From the NCBI RefSeq assembly GCF_004193775.1, contig NC_041016.1, positions 47,678,767 to 47,742,766 on the forward strand: a DNA stretch of 64,000 nucleotides, given 5' to 3'. The notes under the pieces are model-generated. The model was not told the origin of the DNA, made no database searches, and worked only from the letters and a program-made list of their open reading frames with translations. The stretch is from Glycine soja. Its lineage: Eukaryota; Streptophyta; Magnoliopsida; Fabales; Fabaceae. A program made the translations under genes and the position numbers. Of the stretch, positions 22,618-34,037 are shown piece by piece (the stretch's first letter is position 1; every line of letters begins with the position of its first letter).

Positions 22618-24300
22618 TCAGCTGGAGAGATCCTCATCCCATATAACTTCTTTCCTAAATAGGATCTCCTATACATGTTCGTCAAACCTAAAGAAGAATA
22701 CAACTTCATTTTCGGGCATTAAATTATTTTCAGAGAGATATTGGAACCATGGCTGGGCAACAGATGGCACACCATCATGCATGGTGATCTGCTATTGGTT
22801 GCGTCTGCCATAGGCTCTCTGAACACGAATAAATTTTTGTGACCCAAGCAAAAAATTGAAAGTTGCCGGTGGAAGAACCTGCATTGAAACAAAAACAGTG
22901 ATCATATGACTGTATTGTATTTACAACAGTTAGCGTTATTTAAATTAAACGAATATAAAGGACAAAAATATAATAATAGAATAGGTTCACTGTCATAAAG
23001 AACAATATGAAGGACAAAATTTAATAATAGAATAGGTTGAGCAGAGAAAAATAACAACATAATTGAGTGGCTAGCAAACCCGTACCAAAGGGAAGCTATG
23101 TTGCATCATATCTTCGGTGACATCGACTGTAAACATGTGTCTTCTCGTTGCCACAACCGACCTTGCACACCGTTGCCTATGGATAGGTCCGATGACATCC
23201 ACCTCAAAGGAAGTATTCTTGTCAGGAGCAAAAGACCGGATGATGACATTCATCAATGCTGTGGGTTCTTCTAAACTGTTTCAGCCCATCAGCAAAAAAA
23301 TATCGACTGCCATATTTCCGTAGCCCAACAAAATGTGTGGTTCCATTATAGTGAAACAGAACATAAGTTGGGTAATATGGCCTCCATTGTTTATGGTAAG
23401 ACAATGGAACCTCAATGATGTTCTGCAGGGAAAGATGTTAACATTAGACAGAAGAATTTTGTTTCGTTTGAAATAAGGGAAAGGGAAAAATGCTTGGGAT
23501 TGTGAATGTTGACCTTTGTAACATGGAATACGGCTGAAAACCGTGTTGCTACCAACCAGTTTGATGGACCCTATAGCACAATAATTAATGTAAAAGCCAA
23601 GTTACTTCTATTGTGTATATTATGCGTATGAAGTGTGGAGTTCAGGGCAGTCAATATTTTAAGTTCTGTTATCATAGGTTTCCTATGGCTCTGAATTTTT
23701 AATGCAGACAAAAGTTTTGTTCTAGAGTTAGAATTATAAAAAGTTTTTAATTTATATATGACCTATAACGAACAACAGTCCTTTAATATGGGTCACTAAT
23801 AGATTATAAAAAACCTAATGTTATCTAAATTTGATGTTAAGTGTATTAGATTTAATTAGCATGCATGAGTGAGTATTGTAAATTTGGATCAATATATAGT
23901 ACTATGTTGTAATTTAATATCAAGCAATTGAAGATATCTTTTTGTGGTGTAGCAATCAAAATAGCTATTAAATTTTGAAGTCAAAATTGATAATGTTAAC
24001 CAACAAATATATATATATATATATATATATGCATGTACTAAAAAGATAAATTGAGTGTCTAATAAATTTATATGTCATCTATAACAGATAATAGTTTCTT
24101 AAGCTGTGTATAGAATAGCAGAGGACAAAGAAAACCTAGCTATGCAGGACCAAAAGAGATCAAGATTTTAAAATTTCAGAAAGTAAATTTGAAATGATTG
24201 TTGTGTGGACAAAGAAAACCTTGCTTGTAGTAGATGATGAATGTGAAGTCATGCTTGTGTGGGTTGAGTCGAAATATGAGTCAGATCTGGGGTTAGGGCT
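22618..24300 (-). pseudogene. B3-like gene A of H2 (two B3 domains), broken
   Basis: Minus strand. A serine-rich first exon (about 24300-24230) is followed by a short exon (about 23580-23520). The N-terminal B3 exon (23422-23086) reads IIEVPLSYHKQW ... YPTYVLFHYNGT ... FFADGLKQFRRT, then a frameshift, then NTSFEVDVIG. The C-terminal B3 exon (22878-22618) reads VLPPATFNF ... MHDGVPS ... PWFQYLSENNLM ... EVVFFFRF. Two tryptophan codons in the C-terminal domain are now TAG. Intron ends fit (donor at 23085, acceptors after ctgcag at 23423 and after ttgcag-type tract at 22879). The gene lies only 0.5 kb from the Helitron 3' end. Two-B3 proteins resemble the plant REM/VRN1 type. Confidence 0.7.
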
Positions 24301-25183
24301 ATAGTTTGTTTCAAATATTCAGCGGCTTGATTAAACCAAGATTCCGCAATTGCTGTCAAATGGCCTGTTCTCCTGGGTGTGAAATATATGTGAGTGAAAA
24401 CAATTAGGCGTGCATGTGTGGAAGGTAAATGGTTTTTGGAGAAGAAGTGTGGGAGTCACAGAGTAATTGCGGAGAAGATGTAAGTGCGGGAATAGAGATG
24501 AATGTGCGAATTTTGTAGCATTGATTGCTGGCTTCGAGGATTGGATATGGAGAGTCATCTGAATGTTTCTGAATGCATGTGATGAGGAATATTGGAAAAA
24601 AATATTATAAGTATAAGATTTGATATTTTCTTGTAAATTTAATGTGTATTAGTAGTTTAAATGACAATAAAAGAAAAAATATAAAAGAAATAACGATAAT
24701 TGAATAATAATATTTTTGGGTTGATTGAGTTTATTGGTTTTAAATGAATTTTATTTATTAAATATATCATCAATTAACTTTTAATTTCAAAATAGTTAAA
24801 TTACAAATTATTGGATTAACGTTTTTGTTTTTTTATCTTTGTGTTCTGAAGAAGTTTTAGGATTTCGTTTTATTTCTCTTTTCAGGTCACTTTTTTCATT
24901 TTTGTTTTCTTAATTATAGAAAAACATTTTTCAAAAATTGTAAATTACAAAGGTTAGTTTAATCCTTTTGTTTCTTAATTACCATTTTTTTTGCTTTGTT
25001 TTTTCTATTCGTCATTTCTTTATAACTTTTATAAGGGTTAAAATTATTTGTGTCAACAAATCACTTTCATAAAGGCACTAATAATAGATTAAATAAGCAT
25101 AATATATTGAATGTTCAAAGGAAAATAACCAAATTGTTTTAAAAAGTGCAAAAGATACATAAGTTAAGCTAGATGAACTGAAT
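24301..25183. other. Spacer between B3-like genes A and B
   Basis: AT-rich. The minus-strand frame at 24331-24558 has no recognisable content and probably extends the first-exon region of gene A. The (AT)n run at 24007-24031 lies in gene A's first intron. Confidence 0.4.
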
Positions 25184-27887
25184 TTAATAATCCCAGTTTT
25201 TTTTTTTCCGGCGGATGACAATTTCCCATATTTTTGTTGTCTTTCTGTAATAGAAAGAAACTTCATCGCCATGACAAAAGTTATTATCCATAAGAAATTG
25301 ATACCATGGTTGAACGACATATCTTTTCCCCATTCCAATGTGAAGGACAACAACATTCCATTGTAATGGTGGTCCAAATTTCCTAAGGATGGTCATGTGT
25401 TGACCACAGTGATTAAGATATGTCATGGCATAATTTGGAAGTCTCTGCAGTGAAGAAAAAAAAACATCATATATAAGCAGAAATTTGTATGAGAACTTCA
25501 AACAGATTTTCATGCTTACCAGTGGTCCCGGTGCAGCTAGAATTGACTGTGTAATTTCAAGTGTCTAAATATACTCTATTGAGAAGAGGCGCGGTCTTCC
25601 ACAGGTCTGGTGTTCTAGTGAGGGGATGAAATAAAGATCAAAAGTTGATTTGTTATCGCATGCCAAGAATTTAATGGTTACAGATTGAAAATTTGCCAAA
25701 TCTTTTCGAAACTAGTTTAGCAAAGTACACTTTCTGGTGATGTTGTCGTAGTCGTATCTGGTATATTGTACCATCATATCTAAAGCGGACAAATGCAGGA
25801 TATTGCGGTGCCCATTGTTCATGGTAAAAGGAAGGCACTTGTATGGTGTCCTGAAAAAACCAGAATGAGAGAAAGGAAATTAGATTATGCAAATGAAAGA
25901 AGAAAAAACACAAAAAGAGTGGGTATATAAGATAACCGTGTCATTGCGGAATGTTGCTGCGAATTGCAAAATTAATGATTTTCTGTTTACTGGATATTGA
26001 ATCTGCATTGAGATGGAGTGCAAAAATTAAAACCAAGTCTTTGAAAATACGTGGACAATGACAACAACAGAATAAAATTCATGAGGCTGTCATGCAATGA
26101 GTAAAAGGAAATAGATCTGAACTTAAGAAATAGCAAAGTTGAGCAGTTATGGTGATAAAAAATTAGTTACATAGAGGATACTGTGGTAAAGTGCTATTCG
26201 ATTAGAATACAGATTGGAGGATAAGATCAGAAAAGTATAGGCAAGTTTTTTTATTGTATTGGTTTGGGAGAGAGTAACCAATCTCAAAATTTCGTCTGTT
26301 ATGTCTGTTTTCTGGTTGGTTTAGATGTTAGATATCTTATATAATGAAATGGACTACGAATTATAAGCAATGGATGATGTTAAGCAAGGCTATTTTGGTG
26401 TTCTTGCAATTAAGGGTCAGCAAACCAAAAGGTTTATTGTTGGGTTAGATTACTTGAATTATCCTGCATTCTTGCAACTTCTGGACCAAGCTGAAGAAGA
26501 ATTTCGTTTCAGGGAAATGGAACCTTTTATACTCCTTGGTTGTCCTGAATAGTTAGACAACTTTCTAAATGCTCTCAAAGCATAGGGAAAGCAACCAAAT
26601 ATTAGAGAGCATAATCTAATTACTTATTGCTTTTTATATCTCTAATAATATAAAGAAGAGAAAGGCACTTGTAGGCCAGTTTGGATAAACTTCTATGGAA
26701 ACACTTATAAGAGAAGAAAATATGAAGGTAAAAGCCAAGTTATTTCTATTTTGTATATTATAGCTTTCAAGTGGAACTTCAGGGCAGCCAATATTGAAAG
26801 TTTTGTCACAGTTCTATGATATGGTTCGTGCTGCAGGTTTCCTATGGGTCTAAATCTTTAATGGAGACAAAACTTTTGTTCTAGAATTAGAATGTGCAAT
26901 TATATGTTAACATGACAAATAAATATAAGGCAAACGTGCAAGTTAAGCAACATAATTGACTAATTAAAAACAATTGAGTGGAAGAATTAGTCTAAAAAAA
27001 TGTCTGTAACATAATAAATTGCCAGAAATTAGGTATAGCTAACAGGAAAAATCTATAGAAATCAAAAGAATTGGCAGGACAGAGGAAGTGTGGACTAAAT
27101 TTTCTTCTCTTTCGTCAATGTAGATTTTTCATTTGTTAATAAAAGAGGTAAATTGATTATTGTGGAATTTATAGTGTAGGTAAATTATAATGATGTTTGG
27201 TATAAATTAAAGTGAAGTCTAATTAATTTATGTATAAGCTGTATGAGTGCTTTAATCTGGATAACGGGTAAATTATAAAAAACCTAATGCTATCTGAATT
27301 TCATCGTAGAGATTGTAGTAGCAGTCTATTAGATTTAATCAGCATGCATAAGCGGAATATTGCAAATTAGGAGCAATATATAACACCATATTGTAACTTA
27401 ATATCAACCAATAGAAGAAACAGCCGCAAAAAAATTGTCTTTTTCTGCTTTGTGACTCAAACGATAACAAAAGTAAATTTGCAACAGTGATTTATATATT
27501 CGTAGGTGTCAAATTGTGAAGTCAAAGTGGATAATGTGAATGTGCCAAAATATATCCATGCATGGATTGAAAAGATGAAGTAAGCAAGAAGGTTTACAAA
27601 GAAAACCTATCCATGTACTGACAAAGCCAATCAACAACTTTGCAAACTTGGATTAAGATATTTAAAAAAATTTCAGAAAGTAAGTGAGTTATTTGTTTTA
27701 GACTTGCCTTGCTAGTAACAGATGATGACTCTGAACTCAAGCTTCTGTGGGTTGAGTCGGAGGATGAGTCAGAAGTCATGCTTGTGTCGATTGACTCCGA
27801 TGATGAGTGAGAACTCATGCTTCTATCGGTTGAGTCGGAGGATGAGTGTGAACTTATGGTGGCAGCGGTTAGAGTGTTTTTTCCCAA
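25184..27887 (-). pseudogene. B3-like gene B of H2 (two B3 domains), broken
   Basis: Minus strand. Exon 1 (27887 to about 27714) is serine-rich with imperfect repeats of SSDSTDRSMSS type. Exon 2 (about 26010-25940) encodes SLILQFAATFRND. Exon 3 (25850-25520) holds the N-terminal B3 start IQVPSFYHEQWAPQYPAFV and then a frameshift near the W-x-x-F helix. Exon 4 (25444-25184) is intact and encodes a full C-terminal B3 domain: WNVVVLHIG, PWYQFLMDNNF, HGDEVSFYYRK and WEIVIRRKK. Acceptors follow ctgcag and tttcag, and the exon 3 donor is ggtaagc. A SAUR-like fragment lies inside intron 1 on the other strand. B3 proteins bind DNA in the nucleus; whether this Helitron cassette ever did so is unknown. 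Confidence 0.75.
26370..26552 (+). pseudogene. SAUR-like (small auxin-up RNA) gene fragment
   Basis: A 60-residue frame contains YFGVLAIKG, TKRFIVGLDYLN, PAFLQLLDQAEEEF and FILLGCPE. This is the core pattern of SAUR proteins (a beta strand, RF-V, a YLNHPxF-type helix, L-x-QAEEEFGF, then a PC motif). The usual 'IPC' is degraded to LGC, and both termini are short. It lies antisense to B3-like gene B inside its first intron. The equivalent intron of gene A lacks it, so it was acquired after those genes duplicated or was lost from gene A. SAURs act in auxin-linked cell expansion. This piece is probably a captured, inactive fragment. Confidence 0.65.
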
Positions 27888-29298
27888 AGGAATGGGTCGT
27901 GGATGTCTGGAGAAGAAATGATTTTTGAAGAAGAAGTCTGGGAGTCAGACAGGAGTTGGCTAAAATATGTGAGTGGGGGAATATCAATGAATTTGGAAGA
28001 TTAGATGTGGAGACTCATCGATTGACCGTGAATTATAAACGACCCATGTATGTCTATGGATATTATAAGTATATGGTTTGAGTAGGCAAGTTTTGTGGTG
28101 TAAAAGAGAAGTTGGTTAGAAAATTAGATGGTTGTTTGCAATTTTTTTTTTTAAAAAATTCATCTGTATTGGAAGTTTAAATTGCAGTAGAAGGAAAAGA
28201 TGAAAAAAATGTTTTAATAATACCATATTGTAACAATAATAATAATAGATTTTTTGTAAGAATGGTTGTTTTATTTTTATTTAATTTTTTTTTCTGAACT
28301 TGAAATTTAGTACTGTTTTTTTTAGGGTTTTAGAAGTTGTTTATGTGTTTCCATGTGTTGGATATGGATCTTGTTTTTTGACTGTTTATTTTGAAAAGAA
28401 TATTTTAAAAAAAAAACAAAAGAAAGACAGTAAAAAAAAGTTTTTTCAAAATTGTAAACAACATACTATGATGCTAAAAAAATGGTAAAGCCAAAATTGC
28501 AAAATGTATAATTTAATAGTAATACAGATACTATAGGAGATAAAATATTGATCTCATTAGTTTTAAAAGAATTGTATTTATTAAGTATATCATTAATAAA
28601 TTTTTAATTTTCAAGTAATTAAACTAGAAATTATTGGATCTGATATATAGTGTGTAATATATCAGCAAAAATATTTTGTAACAAAAATGATAGAAAATAA
28701 TATTTTTTAAAAAAAATAAACAGTGAAAAAAATATATTTTAGAATTCTCGTTCTTTACGTTTTTTTCTCAACTGCTTGGCCTGTAGCACTGCCAATATGT
28801 TTTGGAACTAATAAAAATTTTAAAAAAAAATGATAGGAGATACAAAATTGAAAAAATTAACAAAAATTGGACAATGGAAGTAAACATGTTAGTAACATAA
28901 CCTTCTTCAAAATTGGCTAAGGGATAAGCCACATAAACAATACATTGATTTTGTTTCCCAGCGACAGGTTCAAGACCATAGCATCCATATCAATTGTTAT
29001 TTTGTCCTGGAGCATGTTTAGCATTCATATTGGCACTTGCTTTAGGCTTTAGGTGCATATCAAGTTTTTCATTGGTTAATTGATATACTAAATAACATAC
29101 AAAAATAAAATTCATTCAATATACAATTCATATAAAGTAGTAGTATTTGCAAATTTATGATCTTTGCACCGAGAATACTAATCAAATAGACAAATGAAAT
29201 ATAGATTAATATAATACCATTAAAATTTATGATTCATTGTTTGCTGCAACTACATCGCCAATATTTTTGTTTCAAAATCTCAGAGTACAGAAGGCCGT
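27888..29298. other. Spacer between B3-like genes B and C
   Basis: AT-rich DNA with no supported gene. The short frames at 28300-28488 are poly-lysine artefacts of A-rich sequence. Confidence 0.45.
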
Positions 29299-30022
29299 TT
29301 AATCACTATCACTATCAAGCCAATCCTTTTGCCATCTTATTATAATTTTCCGAATTTTTTCATAATATCTATAGTAAAAAGAAATTTCATCTCCATGATC
29401 AAACTCCATTTCAGCAAGAAAATCATACCATGGTTGAACGACGCCTTTTCCACCAATATCAGGATTCAGCATTTCAACTTTTCATTGCAATGGAGGACCA
29501 AATCGCCTTAAGATTGTCATGTGGTGACCACAAGCATTAATAGGAACTCGCGTACAAAGCAAAAGTTTTTGCAGATAGGAAAAAGCTAAATTAATAAAGC
29601 GCTAAAAATTGGTTCAAAGAGATTAATCTATGAAACTTGAACTTACCAGAAGTTCAGGAGCACAGACCATTTCCTGAGTAAACTGAATAGTCCACATATG
29701 CTTTCTGGATGAATGTCTCTGCCTCGCGCAAGTTTGTCGTTCCAGCGGTGGTTTGAAATGTATGTCAAAGACGGAGTGATGATCACAAGCAAAAAAGTTA
29801 ATGGTAGTTGATTCGTAGATTTGCAATTCTTTCCTCAAATTTTCCAGTCCATCTGCCAAATAGACTCTTTCTTTGTGGCGCCTGACTCCTACTTCGTAGA
29901 TTGTTCCATTATATCTTAGATGAACAGACTCTGGATACTGTGGTGCACATTGTGTATGGTAGAACGCTGGAACACGGATGATTTTTTGCATAAAAATAGA
30001 TAAATGTAAATACATGTATATG

Positions 30023-30223
30023 TAACAACCAGATAAATATAAATAACTGTATATCAGTTTTTGACCTTTCAAACTGAGTTGGGTAGTTTTGTATTCATAC
30101 GTGATGAACGTGCCTTATATTTAGGAGTTTAGTTTTCTGTTCAGTTATTTTTCATTCAGGTGTATATATATTCTGCTATTGTAATCATGTAACAAAAAAA
30201 TATAGAGAACCTTCTTTCTTATA
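30023..30223 (+). repeat. 5' LTR of the young Copia element
   Basis: 201 bp. A TATA box (tatatata, 30163-30170) lies about 60 bp before the LTR end, so transcription would start inside the LTR. Except for one base it equals the 3' LTR. Confidence 0.92.
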
Positions 30224-30237
30224 TGGTATCTAGAGCC
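30224..30237 (+). other. Primer binding site
   Basis: TGGTATCTAGAGCC begins immediately after the 5' LTR. It matches the usual plant Copia site TGGTATCAGAGC, complementary to initiator methionine tRNA, with a small difference in the middle. Confidence 0.85.
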
Positions 30238-30263
30238 ATTTTTTTCTGCCAATTCTTCTTTCC

Positions 30264-31226
30264 ATGGCCACCTCAAACCTTTCCCTTCTAGCTCTAGCAA
30301 ACACCACCACCTCTAATCTAAATCTCCAACTTCCTTCTATCAACATAAAACTTGATAGAGACAACTACTCTCTTTGGCGCTCTACAATCATTTATGCCCT
30401 TGAAACATTTGACCTTGAATCCTTCATACTGAATCCTTCTCCACCATTGGAAACACGTATTCTAACCACCTCTGATGGCATCACTACTACCGAAACCAAC
30501 CCTGAGTTTATTCTGTGGCGCAAGCATGATCGTTTTGTGTTACTGTGGCTAAAATCTACCCTCTCTGAACAAGCTTTATCATTGGTTGTTCGTGCCGCCT
30601 CTTCCCATATGGCATGGACAGCCATCGGGAAAACCTTCCAGGCCCAAACTCAAGCCAGGCGCATGGCAATGAAGTCTCAGCTTCAATCTCTCACTAAAGG
30701 ATCACTCTCTATGTTAGAATATATTGAACGGAAAAGATCAATTTCTGACTCTCTTGCTGAAAATCTTCATCTAATTTTGGATGAGGATCTTGTCGGATAC
30801 ATCCTGAATGGCCTTGATCCTTCTTATGGCCCTTTTACCACAACTTTTATGATGAAATCGGAGGATGTTTTGGTTGACGATCTTGCTGGTCTTCTTCTTC
30901 AAGAAGAGGCACAATTGGAACACGATCATGCTCATCAACCTGTTATTGTCACCCAACCTCCCATAGTTGTCTCTCAAGCTCCAAATTCTGCTCCTCTACT
31001 TCCTACCCCCACTGCTTATACCACAAACCTCTCTACCTCGAGGCCCACTTCTAACACCTATCAGCCCTATGGCGCTGGCCAATCTTTAGACCACACCTTT
31101 GACAATCGTCGTCGTCCCAACATTCGTCCACTATGTCAAATATGCAACAAATCTGGGCACGAAGCCATTGACTGCTGGCATCGTGCAAACCAAACAGCCT
31201 ACCCCTCTCCCCGTCCCAATCCATGA
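30264..31226 (+). CDS. Copia gag polyprotein part, ends at a probable nonsense codon
   Basis: A 320-residue frame starts at the first ATG after the primer binding site. It holds the UBN2-type gag region (KLDRDNYSLWRSTIIYAL near residue 30, MLEYIERKRSISDSLA, LNGLDPSYGPF) and a single CCHC zinc knuckle (CQICNKSGHEAIDC) near residue 297. Gag forms the virus-like particle that packages element RNA. The frame ends at TGA 31224-31226. Pol continues in the same frame after it with no other stop, so the original protein was one gag-pol chain and the stop fits a CGA-to-TGA change. Alternatively the stop regulates the gag to pol ratio by readthrough, but its position just before the protease and the second stop downstream favour decay. 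Confidence 0.85.
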   Translation: MATSNLSLLALANTTTSNLNLQLPSINIKLDRDNYSLWRSTIIYALETFDLESFILNPSPPLETRILTTSDGITTTETNPEFILWRKHDRFVLLWLKSTLSEQALSLVVRAASSHMAWTAIGKTFQAQTQARRMAMKSQLQSLTKGSLSMLEYIERKRSISDSLAENLHLILDEDLVGYILNGLDPSYGPFTTTFMMKSEDVLVDDLAGLLLQEEAQLEHDHAHQPVIVTQPPIVVSQAPNSAPLLPTPTAYTTNLSTSRPTSNTYQPYGAGQSLDHTFDNRRRPNIRPLCQICNKSGHEAIDCWHRANQTAYPSPRPNP

Positions 31227-31277
31227 TTCTCCAACCGACAGGCCCACATTGCTCATACTGGCACCTCTTCCATTGTC

Positions 31278-34037
31278 ATGGATTCATCCTGGTATTTTGA
31301 TACGGGTGCAACAGGCCATGTTACTCCTGATCTTCATAAGCTAAATATCATTGATGACTACACTGGAGACAACAAGCTGCAAGTTGGCAATGGTAACAAC
31401 TTATCAATTTCTCATGTTGCTTCATCTTCTTTCTCTGATCTTACCTTACCAAATGTCTTCCTTGTTCCTGAACTCACAAAAAGTCTCCTAAGTGTGTCAA
31501 AATTAACCAGAGATAACAATGTTTTCATGAAATTCTGGCCTTCTCATTGTTCTGTTAAGGATTTTCAGGGTCAAACACTTCTACGCGGGGACGTTAAAAA
31601 TGGTTTGTATCGGTTGCCATCTGTAAAAAATCACTCACCTACAACTATGGCATTAATTGGTGTGCGTACTACTCTGCATGGATGGCATCAACGCCTTGCT
31701 CATCCACATGAATCTCTCTTGCGGCGTCTTCTTTCCATATTTCAGCTTCCTGTATCCAATAATAACTTTCCCAACGTCTGTGAATCTTGTCAATTTGGGA
31801 AGAGTCATTGCTTCCATCTTCCTACCTCCCATGTTACCTCAACTAAACCTTTTGCACTCATGTACTCAGATGTTTGGGGGCCCTCCCCTCATTTTTCCAT
31901 TAATGGAAGTTGTTACTTTGTTCTGTTCATTGATGATTGCACCAAGTTTGTGTGGATTTATTTTTTGTCTCATAAATCTCAAGTATATCCAACATTTGTG
32001 CAATTTCGTAAAATGATAAAAACACAATTCAATTGTGCCATTAAATCAATGCAAACTGATTGGGGTGGTGAATATCGCAATATCTCTACTTTTCTAAAGC
32101 AACATGGAATAGAACATCGCATATCTTGCCCTTACACACAGGAACAAAATGGTGTTGTTGAGCGCCGAAATCGTATCATTGTTGAAAAAGGATTGACACT
32201 TCTTGCACAATCTTCTCTACCTCCTATCTTCTGGGAACATGCATTCAAAACCGCCACATATTTACATAACCGCACTATCACTCCCCTACTTCAATTTCAT
32301 TCTCCATACCAAAAACTTTATCACAAAATTCCAGACTATGGCTTTCTCAAGACCTTTGGCTGCTTGTGTTATCCCTTCCTTAGACCATACAACAACCATA
32401 AACTAGATTTCAGGTCTCTACCTTGTGTGTTTCTTGGTTACAGTGTTTCCCACAAGGGATATTTGTGTTTTCATAAACCTACATCCAGGATATATGTTTC
32501 CAGACATGTGGTTTTTAATGAGGACTTATTTCCTTATGCCACCCCATCACCACATTCGGTTTCACCTTCCACTAACTCACCACAACCCACTAGCCACCAA
32601 ATTCTCGAACATGCAACATCTTTAGATTCTCTTTGTCCACTACCCACCACACCTCCCGTTTTAAGCAATCCTCCCTCATCTAATTTGCCTCCAACAACAC
32701 CACACTACCAACAACACATCGTCAGCTCACGTGCACGCCAAACTCAACCATCTACCTCCCATTTACGTCCTGCTGACCATAGCACACACCCCATGACAAC
32801 TAGGGCACGCACCAATTCTCTCAAACCTAAGATTTTTACCACAACCACCATGACCTCTACATCCATGGAGCCACGCACCTTTCATCAGGCCATAAAACAC
32901 ACATGCTGGCAGCATGCTATGCAACAAGAATTTCAAGCCCTAATGAGGAACAACACTTGGTCTCTTGTTCCATGTCCTACTAATGCTAATATTGTTGGTT
33001 GTAAATGGATTTTCAAGATAAAAAGACGTGTCGATGGTTCCATTGAACATCACAAAGCTCGTCTAGTTGCACAGGGTTTTAAACAAGAGGCTGGAATTGA
33101 TTATTTTGACACATTCAGTCCGGTCATTAAACCTACTACCATTCGGTTAGTGCTCTCCGTAGCTCTTTCACATGGCTGGTGTCGTAGACAACTTGATATC
33201 AACAACGCTTTCCTTAATGGTGACTTGACTGAGATAGTGTACATGCAACAACCTCGTGGTTTCGAAGACAAATCCAATCCTTCACATGTGTGTCGTCTTC
33301 ACAATGCAATTTATGGCCTTAAACAAGCACCACATGCTTGGTTCAACAAACTGAAATCCTATCTTATACAACATGGGTTCAAGGCTTGCCGTTCAGACAC
33401 ATCCTTGTTTGTTCACTACTCTTCCAATTCCATCATCTACATTCTTGTCTATGTAGATGACTTAATTCTCACAGGCACCAATGCTGTGCACATTCAAAGT
33501 TTCATCACTAAGTTACATGTTGTTTTTGCTCTCAAGGATCTCGGTTCTCTGCACTATTTTCTGGGTCTTCAAATTCATAGAACTTCAACTGGGTTAACAC
33601 TATCTCAGGAAAATTACATTCATGACATTCTCTGTCGCAGCAAAATGTCAGAAGCCTCCTCCATTTCTACACCAGCTGACCCAGGTTCTCGGCCTCATAG
33701 TGAAGGAGCACCTTTTGAGGATCCAAAGCTCTTCCGACGAGTCGTAGGTTCACTTCAATATGTCACTATTACTCGTCCGGATATCACTTATGCTGTCAAT
33801 AGAGTATGTCAATTCATGCATTCACCCACTACTCTGCATTGGCAAGCGACCAAAAGAATACTCAGGTATTTGAAGGGTACTTCCACTCATTGCCTTCATT
33901 TTAAACCTACACAAGATCAATCTCTCTTAGCTTATTCGGATGCTGGTTGGTTATCGGATCCTAAAGATAGCCGGTCACAATATGGGTATGCGATATTTCA
34001 TGGTTCCAACCTCATTAGCTGGACATCAAAGAAATAA
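31278..34037 (+). CDS. Copia pol: protease, integrase, reverse transcriptase, part of RNase H
   Basis: A 919-residue frame, in phase with gag. The protease site WYFDTGATGHV is near residue 5. The pre-integrase zinc region (HQRLAHPH ... CESCQFGK) is near 140-170. Integrase D-D-E residues sit in LFIDDCTKFVW, QTDWGGEY and GVVERRNR (near 215-300). Reverse transcriptase has LDINNAFLNGDL and the catalytic YVDDLILTG (near 650-730). RNase H begins at AYSDAGWLSDPKDSRSQYGY. TAA at 34035-34037 interrupts RNase H just after SWTSKK, where relatives have glutamine (CAA). All catalytic residues upstream look intact. The annotated start is only the first ATG after the gag stop. Confidence 0.85.
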   Translation: MDSSWYFDTGATGHVTPDLHKLNIIDDYTGDNKLQVGNGNNLSISHVASSSFSDLTLPNVFLVPELTKSLLSVSKLTRDNNVFMKFWPSHCSVKDFQGQTLLRGDVKNGLYRLPSVKNHSPTTMALIGVRTTLHGWHQRLAHPHESLLRRLLSIFQLPVSNNNFPNVCESCQFGKSHCFHLPTSHVTSTKPFALMYSDVWGPSPHFSINGSCYFVLFIDDCTKFVWIYFLSHKSQVYPTFVQFRKMIKTQFNCAIKSMQTDWGGEYRNISTFLKQHGIEHRISCPYTQEQNGVVERRNRIIVEKGLTLLAQSSLPPIFWEHAFKTATYLHNRTITPLLQFHSPYQKLYHKIPDYGFLKTFGCLCYPFLRPYNNHKLDFRSLPCVFLGYSVSHKGYLCFHKPTSRIYVSRHVVFNEDLFPYATPSPHSVSPSTNSPQPTSHQILEHATSLDSLCPLPTTPPVLSNPPSSNLPPTTPHYQQHIVSSRARQTQPSTSHLRPADHSTHPMTTRARTNSLKPKIFTTTTMTSTSMEPRTFHQAIKHTCWQHAMQQEFQALMRNNTWSLVPCPTNANIVGCKWIFKIKRRVDGSIEHHKARLVAQGFKQEAGIDYFDTFSPVIKPTTIRLVLSVALSHGWCRRQLDINNAFLNGDLTEIVYMQQPRGFEDKSNPSHVCRLHNAIYGLKQAPHAWFNKLKSYLIQHGFKACRSDTSLFVHYSSNSIIYILVYVDDLILTGTNAVHIQSFITKLHVVFALKDLGSLHYFLGLQIHRTSTGLTLSQENYIHDILCRSKMSEASSISTPADPGSRPHSEGAPFEDPKLFRRVVGSLQYVTITRPDITYAVNRVCQFMHSPTTLHWQATKRILRYLKGTSTHCLHFKPTQDQSLLAYSDAGWLSDPKDSRSQYGYAIFHGSNLISWTSKK

